The translations under genes and the position numbers were made by a program. The notes under the pieces are model-generated. The model did no database searches. It worked only from the letters and a program-made list of their open reading frames with translations, and was not told the DNA's origin. Shown piece by piece: positions 7,919 to 16,672 of a stretch of 37,851 nucleotides of DNA; positions within the stretch are counted from its first letter, which is position 1, and every line of letters begins with the position of its first letter. Where the stretch lies: positions 1 to 37,851 of the forward strand of contig DATJSJ010000105.1 of assembly GCA_035504175.1 (NCBI GenBank), in the 5' to 3' direction. This stretch comes from DATJSJ01 sp035504175. Its GTDB lineage: Bacteria > Pseudomonadota > Alphaproteobacteria > Acetobacterales > Acetobacteraceae.

Positions 7919-10231
7919 ATGCACGAACCCGATCGCCGCCGCACCGTTCTGGTCGATGCGCGCTGCCTGCAGGACCCCGCGTTCGCGACGCGCGGCATCG
8001 GCCGGCACGCACTGGCGCTGATCCGCCACGCGCGCGAAAGCGAGGCGGTGGCGGAGTCGCGGCTGGTGGCGTTGTCGGACCCCGACCTGCCGGCGCTGCC
8101 GGCGGCGGTGCGCGGCCTGTTCGACGACGCACGCACCAACGCCTATACCGGAGCGCTCGGCGGGCCGAGCTGGTTCGTTTCGCTGTCGCCGATGACGCAC
8201 GATCCGCTGTTCACGGCGCGACTGCTCGACCACCCCGCGGTGCTGGCGGCGGCGGCGGTGTACGATTTCATACCGCTGGACGCAGCGGGCCAGTATCTCA
8301 AGCTGCCGGCGCGGCGCATCGCCTATCACCTGGCACTCCGCTGGCTGCAACGCTACGCGTTGCTGCTGCCGATCTCGGAATCGACCGCTGCCGATATCGG
8401 CCGGCTGGTTCCCGGCGCCACGGCGCGCATCGCCGTCACCGGCGCGCCGCTCGATCCCGGCTTCGAGCGCATCGACCGCGCCGCCGCCCGGCCACGCCAC
8501 ATCCTGGTGGTAGGCGGCGAAGATGCGCGCAAGAACGTCGAACTCGCGCTGCGCGCCCATGCTGCGGCATCCCGACTGCGGTCGGCCCGCATCCCTCTGG
8601 TGCTGACCGGCCGCTATCAACCGGCGGCGCAGGAGCGCCTGCGTGATTTCGTCCGCAGCGCCGGTGCTGATCCCGCGCTGCTGACATTCGCCGGACACGC
8701 GACGGAAGCGACGTTGTTCGGCCTGTACCGTGACGCGATCGCCCTCGTCTGCCCGTCACTCGCAGAGGGATTCTCGTTGCCGGTGGTGGAGGCGATGGCC
8801 GCCGGCGCGCCGGTGCTTGCCTCCGACATCCCGCCGCATCGCGAATTGCTGGCCGATCCGGCACAGCGCTTCGCCCCGGAGGACGCCACGGCACTGGCCG
8901 GGATGCTCGAGGATCTGGTGGCCTCGCCGGAGCAGCGTGCCAGGCTGGTCGCGGCGCAGGATCCGGTCTGGCCGCGTTTTCGTGCTGCGGCCGTCGCGCG
9001 CCGGTTCTGGACGGCGCTGGCGGCGCAGGACGCCGCCGCGGGCGCGCCGGCGCTGCTGCGTGGAGCGCGGCCGCGCATCGCCATGCTGTCGCCGCTGCCG
9101 CCGGCGCAGACCGGCTGCGGCGTCTACACGGCGGCGGGTGCCGCTTCGCTCGGCCGGCGCTGCGAGCTGCACCTGTTTACCGACACGATCGACGCCGCCC
9201 CGGTCGCCGGCGCCGGGCGCATCCGGCCGCTGTCCGCCCTGCCGCATCTCTCGGCCGGGTTCGACCGCATCATCAGCGTCGTCGGCAATTCCAGTTTCCA
9301 CATGCAGATCGTGCATCACCTGCACCGCTTCGGCGGCGCGGTGATCGCCCACGATTCGCGGATGAACGATTTCTACTACTACCTGAACGGGGCCTCGGCG
9401 GCGCTGGCGCTTGCCTCGCGGGAACTCGGGCGTCGGATCAGCCGCGAAGAGCTGCAGAGCTGGATCGATTCGCCCGACCGGCTGAAATCCCTGTTCCTCG
9501 GCGAAATCGTGCAGGCTGCCGAGCCGCTCTGCATGCACTCGACGCACGCGGCGCGGCGCGTGCAGGCGCAATACGGCGTGGCACCCGTGGTGCTGCCGTT
9601 TGCGATCTATCTCAGCATCACCGAGGAGGAACTGACGCCGGCCGCGCGGCAGGCGGCGCGGGCCCGACTGGGCCTCGACCCGGACACGGTCGCGATCGTC
9701 AGCTTCGGCTACGTGCATCGCGCCAAGGCGCCGGAGGAGTGCCTGTGGGCGCTCGAGATGCTGCGAAGCTGGGGCGTGCCCGCGACGCTGCATTTCTGCG
9801 GCGCCGGTCAGGGTGATCTGGCGTGGCTGCGCGAGCTCGCCGAGCAGATCGGGCTCACTCCCTATGTGCAATTCGCCGGCGACTATGTCAGCGAGGCGAC
9901 CTATCGCGACTGGCTGATCGGCGCCGATCTCGCGATGCAGCTCCGCGCCTTTGCCCTGGGCAGCGTGTCGGGCGCGCTGATGGACTGCGCCGCGACCGGG
10001 CTACCGACCGTCGCCAATGCCGACCTCGCCGCCTCGATCGACGCGCCCGACTACGTGCGCCGTGTCCCCGACCGCATCAGCCCGGTGCTGGTTGCGGAAG
10101 CGCTGGCCGGGCTGCTGGAGGAAGGGCTGCACCGCGAGCGGCCGGACGCGAGCCGCCGCGCCTACGCCGCCGGGCACAATTTCGAAGTTTATACCGAGCA
10201 TCTCTTCGCTGCGCTGGGACTCGCGGCATGA
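7919..10231 (+). CDS. Tandem GT-B (GT4-like) double glycosyltransferase
   Basis: A 770-residue protein with two GT-B halves. Half 1 (about residues 8-380) has TRGIGRHALAL near the N-terminus, GGEDARKNVELALRA as donor-site entry and the EX7E motif EGFSLPVVE at 283-291. Half 2 starts about residue 386 with RIAMLSPLPPAQTGCGVYTA, a typical GT4 N-terminus. It ends with GSVSGALMDCAATGLPTVAN at 681-700, where the first Glu of EX7E is missing. So half 1 looks like a complete retaining enzyme, and half 2 could have an altered or weaker active site. It probably adds two successive residues or makes a disaccharide unit. The stop overlaps the next glycosyltransferase as ATGA. No signal peptide or membrane segment; cytoplasmic. 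Confidence 0.87.
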   Translation: MHEPDRRRTVLVDARCLQDPAFATRGIGRHALALIRHARESEAVAESRLVALSDPDLPALPAAVRGLFDDARTNAYTGALGGPSWFVSLSPMTHDPLFTARLLDHPAVLAAAAVYDFIPLDAAGQYLKLPARRIAYHLALRWLQRYALLLPISESTAADIGRLVPGATARIAVTGAPLDPGFERIDRAAARPRHILVVGGEDARKNVELALRAHAAASRLRSARIPLVLTGRYQPAAQERLRDFVRSAGADPALLTFAGHATEATLFGLYRDAIALVCPSLAEGFSLPVVEAMAAGAPVLASDIPPHRELLADPAQRFAPEDATALAGMLEDLVASPEQRARLVAAQDPVWPRFRAAAVARRFWTALAAQDAAAGAPALLRGARPRIAMLSPLPPAQTGCGVYTAAGAASLGRRCELHLFTDTIDAAPVAGAGRIRPLSALPHLSAGFDRIISVVGNSSFHMQIVHHLHRFGGAVIAHDSRMNDFYYYLNGASAALALASRELGRRISREELQSWIDSPDRLKSLFLGEIVQAAEPLCMHSTHAARRVQAQYGVAPVVLPFAIYLSITEEELTPAARQAARARLGLDPDTVAIVSFGYVHRAKAPEECLWALEMLRSWGVPATLHFCGAGQGDLAWLRELAEQIGLTPYVQFAGDYVSEATYRDWLIGADLAMQLRAFALGSVSGALMDCAATGLPTVANADLAASIDAPDYVRRVPDRISPVLVAEALAGLLEEGLHRERPDASRRAYAAGHNFEVYTEHLFAALGLAA

Positions 10232-11457
10232 CGGCGCCGCTGCATCTCGACATCTCCCAGCTCGTGTTCGACCCGCGGCGCACCGGCATCCAGCGCGTCG
10301 AGCGGGAGCTGATCCGCCATTGGCCGGGACCGATGCCGCTCGTGCCGGTGCGCTACGTTGCCGAGCGCGACCGGATGGAGCGGCTGCCGGAGGCGGTGTT
10401 CGAGATTCTCTGCGCCGACGCGCCGGCGGGCGAGAGCGGGGCGGCGGCCGAGGCGGAGCGGCTGGCGCCGCATCTGGCGCGCGGCACGCCGGTGGATATC
10501 GACCGACGGCCGCTGACCGTGCTCGGCGCGGAGCTGTTCTACCAGCTCGATCGCTGCGAGTTCCTCCGCCGGCTGTGCGGGCGGGGCATCCACGACGTGG
10601 CCTGGTTCGTGCACGATTTCCTGCCCTTCCTGCAGCCGCAATTCTTCAGCCAGGGTGGGCCGCGCTCGATGATGCCGTTCATCCGTGCGGCGCGCGCCAT
10701 GACGCGGCTCGCCTTCAACAGCCAGGCGGTGCGGCAGGAATGGCTGCACCGGATCAGCCGCGGCCATGGCGTGGACGGGCCGGTTCTCATGCTGGGCGGC
10801 GACGGGCTCGCATTGGAGCCGCAATCCTTCGCGCCGGCGCGGCAGGGTTACGTGGCGCTCGGGACGATCGAGTCGCGCAAGAACAGCCTCGCGTTGCTGC
10901 ATTCCTTTCGCGACCGTGCCGCCGCGGGACGACCGGCGCGGCTGACCCTGATCGGCCGGATCAATCCCGATTGCACGGCGGAGGGCGAGATGGTCGCGGC
11001 GCTCGCCGCCACCGCGTGGTTCACGCATCACGACCGCGCCAGCGACGCCGAGCTGCGCGCGCTGCTGCACGGCGCCCGGGCGATGATCTATGCCAGCGAG
11101 CATGAGGGCTTCGGCCTGCCGCCGCTCGAAGCGCTGCGTGCCGGCATACCGGTGATCGCCAGCGCCCGCCTGCCAAGCCTCGCCGGCCTGCCGGAGCAGG
11201 GACAGATCCGCCTCGCCCGCGCCGATGCCGAGGCGCTCGGGACCGCGGTCGACCGGATGGAGGATGATGCCGTCGCCGCGCAACTCTGGGCGGAGGCGGC
11301 GTCGGTGCCGGTCCCGACCTGGGCGGATTTCGCCGCCAGCATGGCGGCCTGGATCCGCGACGCCGCACCGGATCCGCCCCGTCGCGCCAGGTTGCCCTGG
11401 CGCGGAACCGGGCATCAGGTGCCGGACCCGCGACAGGCTGCGTCGCTGCCGTCGTAG
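10228..11457 (+). CDS. Glycosyltransferase, GT4-like
   Basis: A 409-residue GT-B enzyme. The start resembles half 1 of the preceding protein (LDISQLVF, RTGIQRVEREL), a sign of common origin. The donor-binding half has GTIESRKNSLALLHSF, LTLIGRIN and EGFGLPPLE with Glu293 and Glu301 as the EX7E pair, followed by ALRAGIPVIAS. It likely adds a sugar to the same polysaccharide. The ATG at 10228 overlaps the upstream stop as ATGA. The last 40 or so residues, rich in Pro and Arg, are outside the fold. It is the last gene of the + operon. Confidence 0.88.
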   Translation: MTAPLHLDISQLVFDPRRTGIQRVERELIRHWPGPMPLVPVRYVAERDRMERLPEAVFEILCADAPAGESGAAAEAERLAPHLARGTPVDIDRRPLTVLGAELFYQLDRCEFLRRLCGRGIHDVAWFVHDFLPFLQPQFFSQGGPRSMMPFIRAARAMTRLAFNSQAVRQEWLHRISRGHGVDGPVLMLGGDGLALEPQSFAPARQGYVALGTIESRKNSLALLHSFRDRAAAGRPARLTLIGRINPDCTAEGEMVAALAATAWFTHHDRASDAELRALLHGARAMIYASEHEGFGLPPLEALRAGIPVIASARLPSLAGLPEQGQIRLARADAEALGTAVDRMEDDAVAAQLWAEAASVPVPTWADFAASMAAWIRDAAPDPPRRARLPWRGTGHQVPDPRQAASLPS

Positions 11458-11508
11458 CGCCTGGCGCCAGCTTTCGGCCGCGCGGCGGTGCTGCCCGTGA
11501 CCGAAGGC

Positions 11509-11529
11509 GGCGACCCGGACCGGGTCGCC
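11509..11529. terminator. Hairpin between convergent operons
   Basis: A perfect 9-bp stem, GGCGACCCG-GAC-CGGGTCGCC, lies between the two converging polysaccharide operons (stops at 11457 on + and 11546 on -). There is no T-run on either side, so it would be a poor classical intrinsic terminator. A role as bidirectional terminator or 3'-end stabiliser is inferred from its position. Confidence 0.5.
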
Positions 11530-11545
11530 GACGCGGGCATCGCGG

Positions 11546-12598
11546 CTATCCGGCCTGCTCCAGCAACTCGGGGCGTTCGCGGGAGAGCCAGTCGTACAAA
11601 CCGCCCGGGGCCGCATCAAACGGGTCGCTGAAGTGCTCCGCGATGTCGGGCGCGGCGCGGAAATGCCGCCGCACCGCGCGGGAGATCGGGGCGCCGTTGC
11701 TGAAGCGGCCGTAATGCCAGTAGCGGTGCGGCAGGGTCGGCGGATGCCCCGCCTCGACCAGGCGGCGATACCAGTTCCAGATCTCGAACACCGCGACGTT
11801 GTCGCCGCCATAGCGCTCCGCCATCACGTCGCCCTCGCCGCCGATCTTGGTGAAGTGAAAAAACTTCAGCGGACTGCCGTTGACCCGGATGTCGCCGTCA
11901 TGGCCGATCTCGATCCGCCGGCGGCTCAGGTTCCAGGTGGCGACGTTGCAGCCCGGATCGCGCAACACCTGCACGCGGTCGAACAGCGCCGGCACCAGGT
12001 CGCAGTATTTCTGGTCGGTGAAGATGCCGTTCGGAACATCGTCGTAGCAGGCGCGGTAAAGCTGCCGGGCCCACCATGCGGCGAAGTCGCGGCCCACCGG
12101 ATCGGCGCGCACCGCGATGAAACCGAGATTGTAGACGCCGTGGCGCATCGAGCCGAGCTCGTTGTCGCCAAACGCCATGCTGCTGTCATTGGCGGCGACC
12201 TGGTGCGGCGTCAGCAGGATCGAGGCCTCGTCCAGCGCCTGCTCGATCGCCGCCAGCGGATGGAACACCGCGATGTCGGGGTCGAGGTAGACGATCTTGT
12301 CGAACCCCTCCGCGATCAGCCGTTGCATCATCGCACCCTTGACGGCGGTGCAGGCCTCGACGACGTCGTGCCCAAACAGCCAGCGCCGCCAGTCGGGTAT
12401 GTCGAGTTCGTCGACCAGCAGCACCGAATCGAAGCTGCGCCATAGCGCGTCCGGATCGATCCCCGTCGGCGCCCGATCGACCAGCACGGCGGCGAGCGTC
12501 CAGTCCGGGTGCACCGCGCGCAATGTCGCCGCCAGCACCTGCGCGCGTGACAGGTATGTCCAGGTGAAGCTGGTATAGCAGACGGTGCCGGTGTTCAC
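11546..12598 (-). CDS. GT-A type glycosyltransferase (DxD, GT8-like)
   Basis: The 350-residue product begins NTGTVCYTSFTWTYLSRA, the first strand of a nucleotide-sugar binding fold. YLDPDIAVF at about residues 104-112 carries the metal-binding Asp-x-Asp (Asp106, Asp108). The middle contains NLGFIAVRA, DQKYCDLVPALF and KFFHFTKIGG, the acceptor-side pattern of enzymes that read a stored hexose donor. No membrane segment is visible. The GTG at 12598 overlaps the stop of the upstream glycosyltransferase as GTGA. The CAZy family assignment is uncertain; GT8 and several unclassified families share this layout. It is the last gene of the - polysaccharide operon. Confidence 0.8.
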   Translation of the reverse strand: MNTGTVCYTSFTWTYLSRAQVLAATLRAVHPDWTLAAVLVDRAPTGIDPDALWRSFDSVLLVDELDIPDWRRWLFGHDVVEACTAVKGAMMQRLIAEGFDKIVYLDPDIAVFHPLAAIEQALDEASILLTPHQVAANDSSMAFGDNELGSMRHGVYNLGFIAVRADPVGRDFAAWWARQLYRACYDDVPNGIFTDQKYCDLVPALFDRVQVLRDPGCNVATWNLSRRRIEIGHDGDIRVNGSPLKFFHFTKIGGEGDVMAERYGGDNVAVFEIWNWYRRLVEAGHPPTLPHRYWHYGRFSNGAPISRAVRRHFRAAPDIAEHFSDPFDAAPGGLYDWLSRERPELLEQAG

Positions 12599-14454
12599 GC
12601 GGGCTGCAGCGCCGCCGCGCCCTCGGCGAAAGGCAGGCTCGCCGTGGTGCCGTCATGCTCGATGCGCCCGAGCGGAATGCCCTGCTCGCGACACAGTCGG
12701 ACGTATTGCACGGCCTGCAGCGATTCGAAGAAGCTGAACACGGCATCGGCGTCACGGGCGATGACGCCGCGACCGGTGTCGGCCAGCATCGCCGCGACAT
12801 TCCCGGAATCGGCAAGCGCCACCACGTCGGCACCCCCCGCCAGCGCCTCGGAGGCGACGTAGCAGAACGTCTCCGGCCAGGTTGACAGCACCACGACCAG
12901 GTCGATCTGTTCCGCCTCGACCAGATCGCGCATGCGATCACGGTGCTCCGGCGTCACCCGCGCCGGCACGGTGCGAACCCAGGCGAGCGGCGGTGTCGCC
13001 GTCTCGGAGCTCAGATGCAGGAATTCGTAGGCACCGAGCTTCCATGTGCGGGAAACGAGTTCCTCGAAAACCGGCCAGCCTTTGTTGGCGGCGGGATGGC
13101 CGATGAACGCGATCCGCGCCGGCAACTCCGCCGCGCCGGCCGCGCGCTGCCCGGCGGGAAGGATCTTCGCATGCGGGTGCACCGTCGCACTGCGGTGGGG
13201 CAGTTCGGCATGTGCGAGCCAGAGATCGAGCGCCGTCGCCGAAGGCGCGACCACCCGAAACGCGATCGCGCCGAACAACCTTCGCATGCCGGCCTGATGC
13301 CGACGGCGCTCCGTCCCATAGATGCAGATGCGGCAGGCCATGCTGCCGGGCGGGGGCGCGCCGCAAAAGACGACGTCATTGCGCAGCAGATTGTAGCCGA
13401 CGCAGATCGAGGCGTAGTCATGCAGCCAGAACACGGCGCCATCGTCGCCCGGCGCGAGTGCGTCGTGCAGCGCAATCGTGGCGCCCACGGCGTGGCCGAA
13501 CATGGAATGCACAATGAACCGGCGCGTCGGCGGCAGGACTCCGTCGAGCCCGCCGAGCGCCTCGGCCAGCGCATCGGCGGCGACCGCTCCGAGTTCCTTC
13601 CCGTCAGCGACCAGCTGGAGGAGGAACGGCGTCGCCTCGCCCGCCAGCACCAGCCGCGGGATCACCGGCGAGACCTGCAGATAGAGTTCGCCGCGCGCGT
13701 TGAAGCGTCGCTGCTCGTCGGCGATCAGCAGCTGCGTGCCGCCGACCGAGCGCACGTAGCAATCATGGCTGAGCGCCAGGCTGATCCCGAGTGCATGTCG
13801 CGCCCGCTCGCGCAGCAGCGCGGTCAGGTCCTCGAGAGGAATCGGTTCGACATGGTCGGGCACGGCCCAGTCGCGGGTGCGCTCCTCGGCGTCGCGCAGG
13901 CGCTGCAGCACGATGCGCTGATGGCGCGCCGGCAGGCGCGGCCAGCGCCCTTCGGCCCGGCCGCTGCGCAGATAGTGCAGGAACGGGTTCATGCCCGCTT
14001 CCCGCACGTCCGGGCTGGACGCGAGATAATACTCGGTATCGAACCAGCTCGTCGGATCGCGTCCTTCCCACCAGCCGGCGGTGGCGAAATGCAGCAGCGG
14101 ATCGCTGCCCGACTGCAGCACGTCGGGATAGCGGCCGATGTAGTAGCCGGCATCGAAGGCGCCGGCCATCAGGACCAGATCAGGGTCGTCGTACGCGCCG
14201 TGCTCCGGCTCTGCCGGCCGCAGCGAAGCGGCAATCGTCTCGCGCTCGCCTGCTGCCGCGAGCCGGGCAGCAAAGTCGCGACGCGTGCTGTGCAGCCCGC
14301 CGGGTTCCGCCGCGGCCGGGATCGGCAGCGCGGGCGCGGGCGCGACGCCTGGCTGCTCGTGCGGGATGGATTCGGGCGGGGATGTCTCGGACGCCGGCGG
14401 CGGGCTGGCGCTGCGCCGACGCACACTGCGCCGCGCATTCGTCACGCGCGCCAT
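12595..14454 (-). CDS. GT4-like glycosyltransferase with two N-terminal YYL-PDV repeats
   Basis: A 619-residue protein. Residues 1-95 are a Pro/Ala/Glu-rich, probably disordered head. Two roughly 37-residue repeats follow at about 100-135 and 138-172, both of the form FD-x2-YY-x6-PDV-x3-G-x2-P-x2-H-x5-G-x2-EGR. Such repeats are known on other polysaccharide glycosyltransferases and may dock partners (inference). The rest is a GT-B fold with LPARIAFIGHPAANKGWPV and PETFCYVASEAL, giving an EX7E pair at Glu528/Glu536. A cluster of cysteines at CGAPPPGSMACRICIYG may bind metal or form a structural loop. It starts 5 bp after the stop of the upstream SGNH gene and overlaps the next gene as GTGA. 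Confidence 0.8.
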   Translation of the reverse strand: MARVTNARRSVRRRSASPPPASETSPPESIPHEQPGVAPAPALPIPAAAEPGGLHSTRRDFAARLAAAGERETIAASLRPAEPEHGAYDDPDLVLMAGAFDAGYYIGRYPDVLQSGSDPLLHFATAGWWEGRDPTSWFDTEYYLASSPDVREAGMNPFLHYLRSGRAEGRWPRLPARHQRIVLQRLRDAEERTRDWAVPDHVEPIPLEDLTALLRERARHALGISLALSHDCYVRSVGGTQLLIADEQRRFNARGELYLQVSPVIPRLVLAGEATPFLLQLVADGKELGAVAADALAEALGGLDGVLPPTRRFIVHSMFGHAVGATIALHDALAPGDDGAVFWLHDYASICVGYNLLRNDVVFCGAPPPGSMACRICIYGTERRRHQAGMRRLFGAIAFRVVAPSATALDLWLAHAELPHRSATVHPHAKILPAGQRAAGAAELPARIAFIGHPAANKGWPVFEELVSRTWKLGAYEFLHLSSETATPPLAWVRTVPARVTPEHRDRMRDLVEAEQIDLVVVLSTWPETFCYVASEALAGGADVVALADSGNVAAMLADTGRGVIARDADAVFSFFESLQAVQYVRLCREQGIPLGRIEHDGTTASLPFAEGAAALQPA

Positions 14455-14458
14455 GCGG

Positions 14459-15574
14459 TCAGGCCGGCGCCCGGTAGCGCGCCACCTGGTCGATCGGCGG
14501 CCAGTCGGGATAGCGCGTCACGAACCGCTCGGCCATGACGTGCAGCACCACGTCCGGGCGCTCGCGGTCCAGCACCTCCTCGAACACCTGGCCGGCGAAC
14601 CAGACGAACACCGAGCGGGAGAAATGCTGCGCCAGCCACTCGTGGCAATTGTCGAGCGTCGAATCGCGAAAGATCACCGCACGCGGTCGACGGCTGGTCC
14701 GGCTGCCGGGCGGCGCCTCGTAGATCAGCGTCTCCCGCTCGCGGAACCAGCCGGCATAATCCGGCGGCACCGGCCGGCGCTCAACCCGCGACGCCGCGGC
14801 CGGCAGCTTCACCTCGATCAGCATCTCATAGCCGGCAGTGCCATGCAGGAAGCCAAGCGTGTCACGCAGCAGTCGCGCATGCTCGGGCGGGATCTGGCCC
14901 AATATGTCGCCGCTGTACTGCGCCGGAGCCATCTGCATATCGCCCAGACGCAATAAGTCGCGCGGCGCAATCACGCGGTCGGCCGCGAGCGTCTCGGCGA
15001 TGTGGCGGTAGACGAAGTAGCTGCCGATCCAGTTGGTATGCGTGTCGCCGCGGAAATACAGCGGACCGTAGGATTTGGCATCGATCAGGTAGCGCGCGAG
15101 ATACCGCACCAGCTGCGGCCGGTCGGCCGCCAGCATCTCCGCCGGACGCATGCCCAGCCGCGGCAGCTTGGCAAGGGCCCGCGGCAGATACTCGGCATAG
15201 ACGACGCTCTTCTCGGGAATGATGAACTTGCGGTAGCGCGCGCGGCGCGCCCGCAGCAGCCGCGCCCGCTCGTCGATCACCGCGGCGGCGCGCGCCCGCT
15301 GCTCCTCGGTCCAGGCTGGCGGACCGAACTGCAGCCGCATGAAATCGTTGGTGTCGTTGGCCAGGAACACCCAGCCGGATTCCGCGAGCATGCCCTTGGC
15401 GCCGCCGAGCGCCTGCTCGACCCGGCCGATGGGATCGTCCTCGCCCTCGGGATAGAGCGAGAGCCGCCGCGACAGCATGCCGACGCCTGCGCGCAGCGCC
15501 GCCCCCGGCGCCGGGACCGGTTGGGCCGCACGTCTTCCGGATTCCTGCGCCGGCCCGGCGTCGCTTCCGTCCAT
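14459..15574 (-). CDS. AlgX/AlgJ-like SGNH protein, putative polysaccharide O-acetyltransferase
   Basis: A 371-residue protein of the alginate O-acetyltransferase-related SGNH family. The marks are GWVFLANDTND at about 67-77, PEKSVVYAEYLP at 120-131, the acid-base block RGDTHTNWIGSYFVY with Asp177 and His179, and IFRDSTLD with Ser305 as the likely nucleophile. AlgX/AlgJ proteins move acetyl groups onto exported polysaccharide in the periplasm, but this product has no obvious signal peptide or membrane anchor at the chosen ATG. Export would need an unrecognised signal or a different start. No membrane acyltransferase (AlgI/MBOAT) lies in the window. It is first in the - operon, opposite a 210-bp divergent spacer. 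Confidence 0.72.
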   Translation of the reverse strand: MDGSDAGPAQESGRRAAQPVPAPGAALRAGVGMLSRRLSLYPEGEDDPIGRVEQALGGAKGMLAESGWVFLANDTNDFMRLQFGPPAWTEEQRARAAAVIDERARLLRARRARYRKFIIPEKSVVYAEYLPRALAKLPRLGMRPAEMLAADRPQLVRYLARYLIDAKSYGPLYFRGDTHTNWIGSYFVYRHIAETLAADRVIAPRDLLRLGDMQMAPAQYSGDILGQIPPEHARLLRDTLGFLHGTAGYEMLIEVKLPAAASRVERRPVPPDYAGWFRERETLIYEAPPGSRTSRRPRAVIFRDSTLDNCHEWLAQHFSRSVFVWFAGQVFEEVLDRERPDVVLHVMAERFVTRYPDWPPIDQVARYRAPA

Positions 15575-15784
15575 CCACCCTCACCCGCCAGTGCCGCGAT
15601 CGCCGCCGCCCTGGCCGGGGACGCCGATCCGCCCCTCCATACAGGGGAATATCGGTGGAAGGAAACGCGGTCCGGTCGGATCGTTTGACAGCCGCCCGCT
15701 TCGGTGGCATGGCGCGCGCCCTCCGCCCAGCCTTACGGAACTGACCCCTGCGCTGCCCGGCGCCTGCCCTTGGGAAACTGGCCT

Positions 15785-16120
15785 ATGGCGAAACCAGAAC
15801 TCGGCACCAAGCGCGTTTGCGTCGCCTGCGGCGCACGCTTCTACGACCTGACGAAAGTCCCGGCGGTCTGCCCGAAATGCGGCACCGAGCAGCCGGTCGA
15901 GCAGCCCCGCGTGCGGCGCCCGCCGGGCAACATCATCGACGACAAGCGGCCGAAGAAGACCCCTGTGCCGGCGCCCGAGGACGCCGAGGTGGAGGTCGAG
16001 AGCGGCGAGGAAGAGGTGGAGGAGGACGTGCTCGAGGACACCTCCGACCTCGAGGACGATACCGACGCGATCGGCGGCGATATCGAGGTCGAGCCGGAGG
16101 GCGACGAGGGCGAACGCTGA
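15785..16120 (+). CDS. TIGR02300 (FYDLN-acid) family protein
   Basis: A 111-residue protein of unknown function conserved in Alphaproteobacteria. The N-terminal half is MAKPELGTKRVCVACGARFYDL followed by CPKCG, making two CxxC pairs (VCVACG and CPKCG) that form a zinc-ribbon-like knuckle. The C-terminal half is extremely acidic, mainly Glu and Asp. The position-4 variation FYDLT replaces the usual FYDLN. The ATG at 15785 begins exactly at the conserved start; a longer reading adds unrelated residues. A TTGACA hexamer at 15685-15690 in the divergent spacer could be a -35 element, but I see no good -10 behind it. Confidence 0.9.
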   Translation: MAKPELGTKRVCVACGARFYDLTKVPAVCPKCGTEQPVEQPRVRRPPGNIIDDKRPKKTPVPAPEDAEVEVESGEEEVEEDVLEDTSDLEDDTDAIGGDIEVEPEGDEGER

Positions 16121-16132
16121 TTGGCTCCGGCA

Positions 16133-16672
16133 TCACAACCGGCCGCTGAGACGCAGCAGCACGGCCAGCGCCAGATCGACCGGCAGCGCCGCCGCCTCCC
16201 GCAGCCGCCAGTACCACCGCGCCCCGCATCCCCGCGCCGCCGGCACGAGAGGTCGCGGGCATGGGCGCGCCGGTAGTCCCGCGATCCGCAACAGGGCAAC
16301 GCAGCGCGCCAGGTGGTAGGCGCTGGTCGCGGCGTAGACCCTGCCGCGGAAGCCGCGCCCCTTGAGCAGCGCGGCGCAGGCCCGCACCGAGGAGAGCGTG
16401 TCGTCGCCGGTGGTCTCCGGCAGGATCGCCGCCTCCGGCACGCCGGCCGCCTGCAACAGCGCGGTCATCACCGTCGCTTCGGCCGGTCCATGGCGGCCGA
16501 CCCCTCCGGTCGGAACGAACAGCGGCTGCGATAGCCGGGCGGCGCAGCGCAGCGCCGCGTCGACGCGCAGGCGCAGTGCCCGCGAGGGCGTGCCGTCCGG
16601 CCGCACCGCGGCGCCGAAGATGATGATGGCGGCGCCGGCCTCCTCCGCGCATGGCGCCGCGGCACCCGTCAC
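16133..16672 (-). CDS. YdcF/ElyC family protein (DUF218)
   Basis: A 179-residue protein with the DUF218 pattern. AAIIIFGAAVRPDGTPS is the first strand and loop, ALRLRVDAAL a helix, FVPTGGVGRHGPAEA the GG-x-G loop, and LPETTGDDTLSSVRACAALL and VYAATSAYHLARCVALL follow. Relatives include SanA and ElyC, linked to envelope integrity, but the biochemical activity is not settled. Unlike those it has no N-terminal membrane segment; a weakly hydrophobic stretch lies near the C-terminus. The GTG start overlaps the stop of the upstream methyltransferase as GTGA. The 3' end converges with the TIGR02300 gene, 12 bp apart. Confidence 0.82.
   Translation of the reverse strand: MTGAAAPCAEEAGAAIIIFGAAVRPDGTPSRALRLRVDAALRCAARLSQPLFVPTGGVGRHGPAEATVMTALLQAAGVPEAAILPETTGDDTLSSVRACAALLKGRGFRGRVYAATSAYHLARCVALLRIAGLPARPCPRPLVPAARGCGARWYWRLREAAALPVDLALAVLLRLSGRL

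Noticed and set aside
15575..15784. Complete sigma-70 promoter for the TIGR02300 gene
   Set aside because: TTGACA at 15685 is clear, but 17 bp later only CATGGC is found, which is not a convincing -10.
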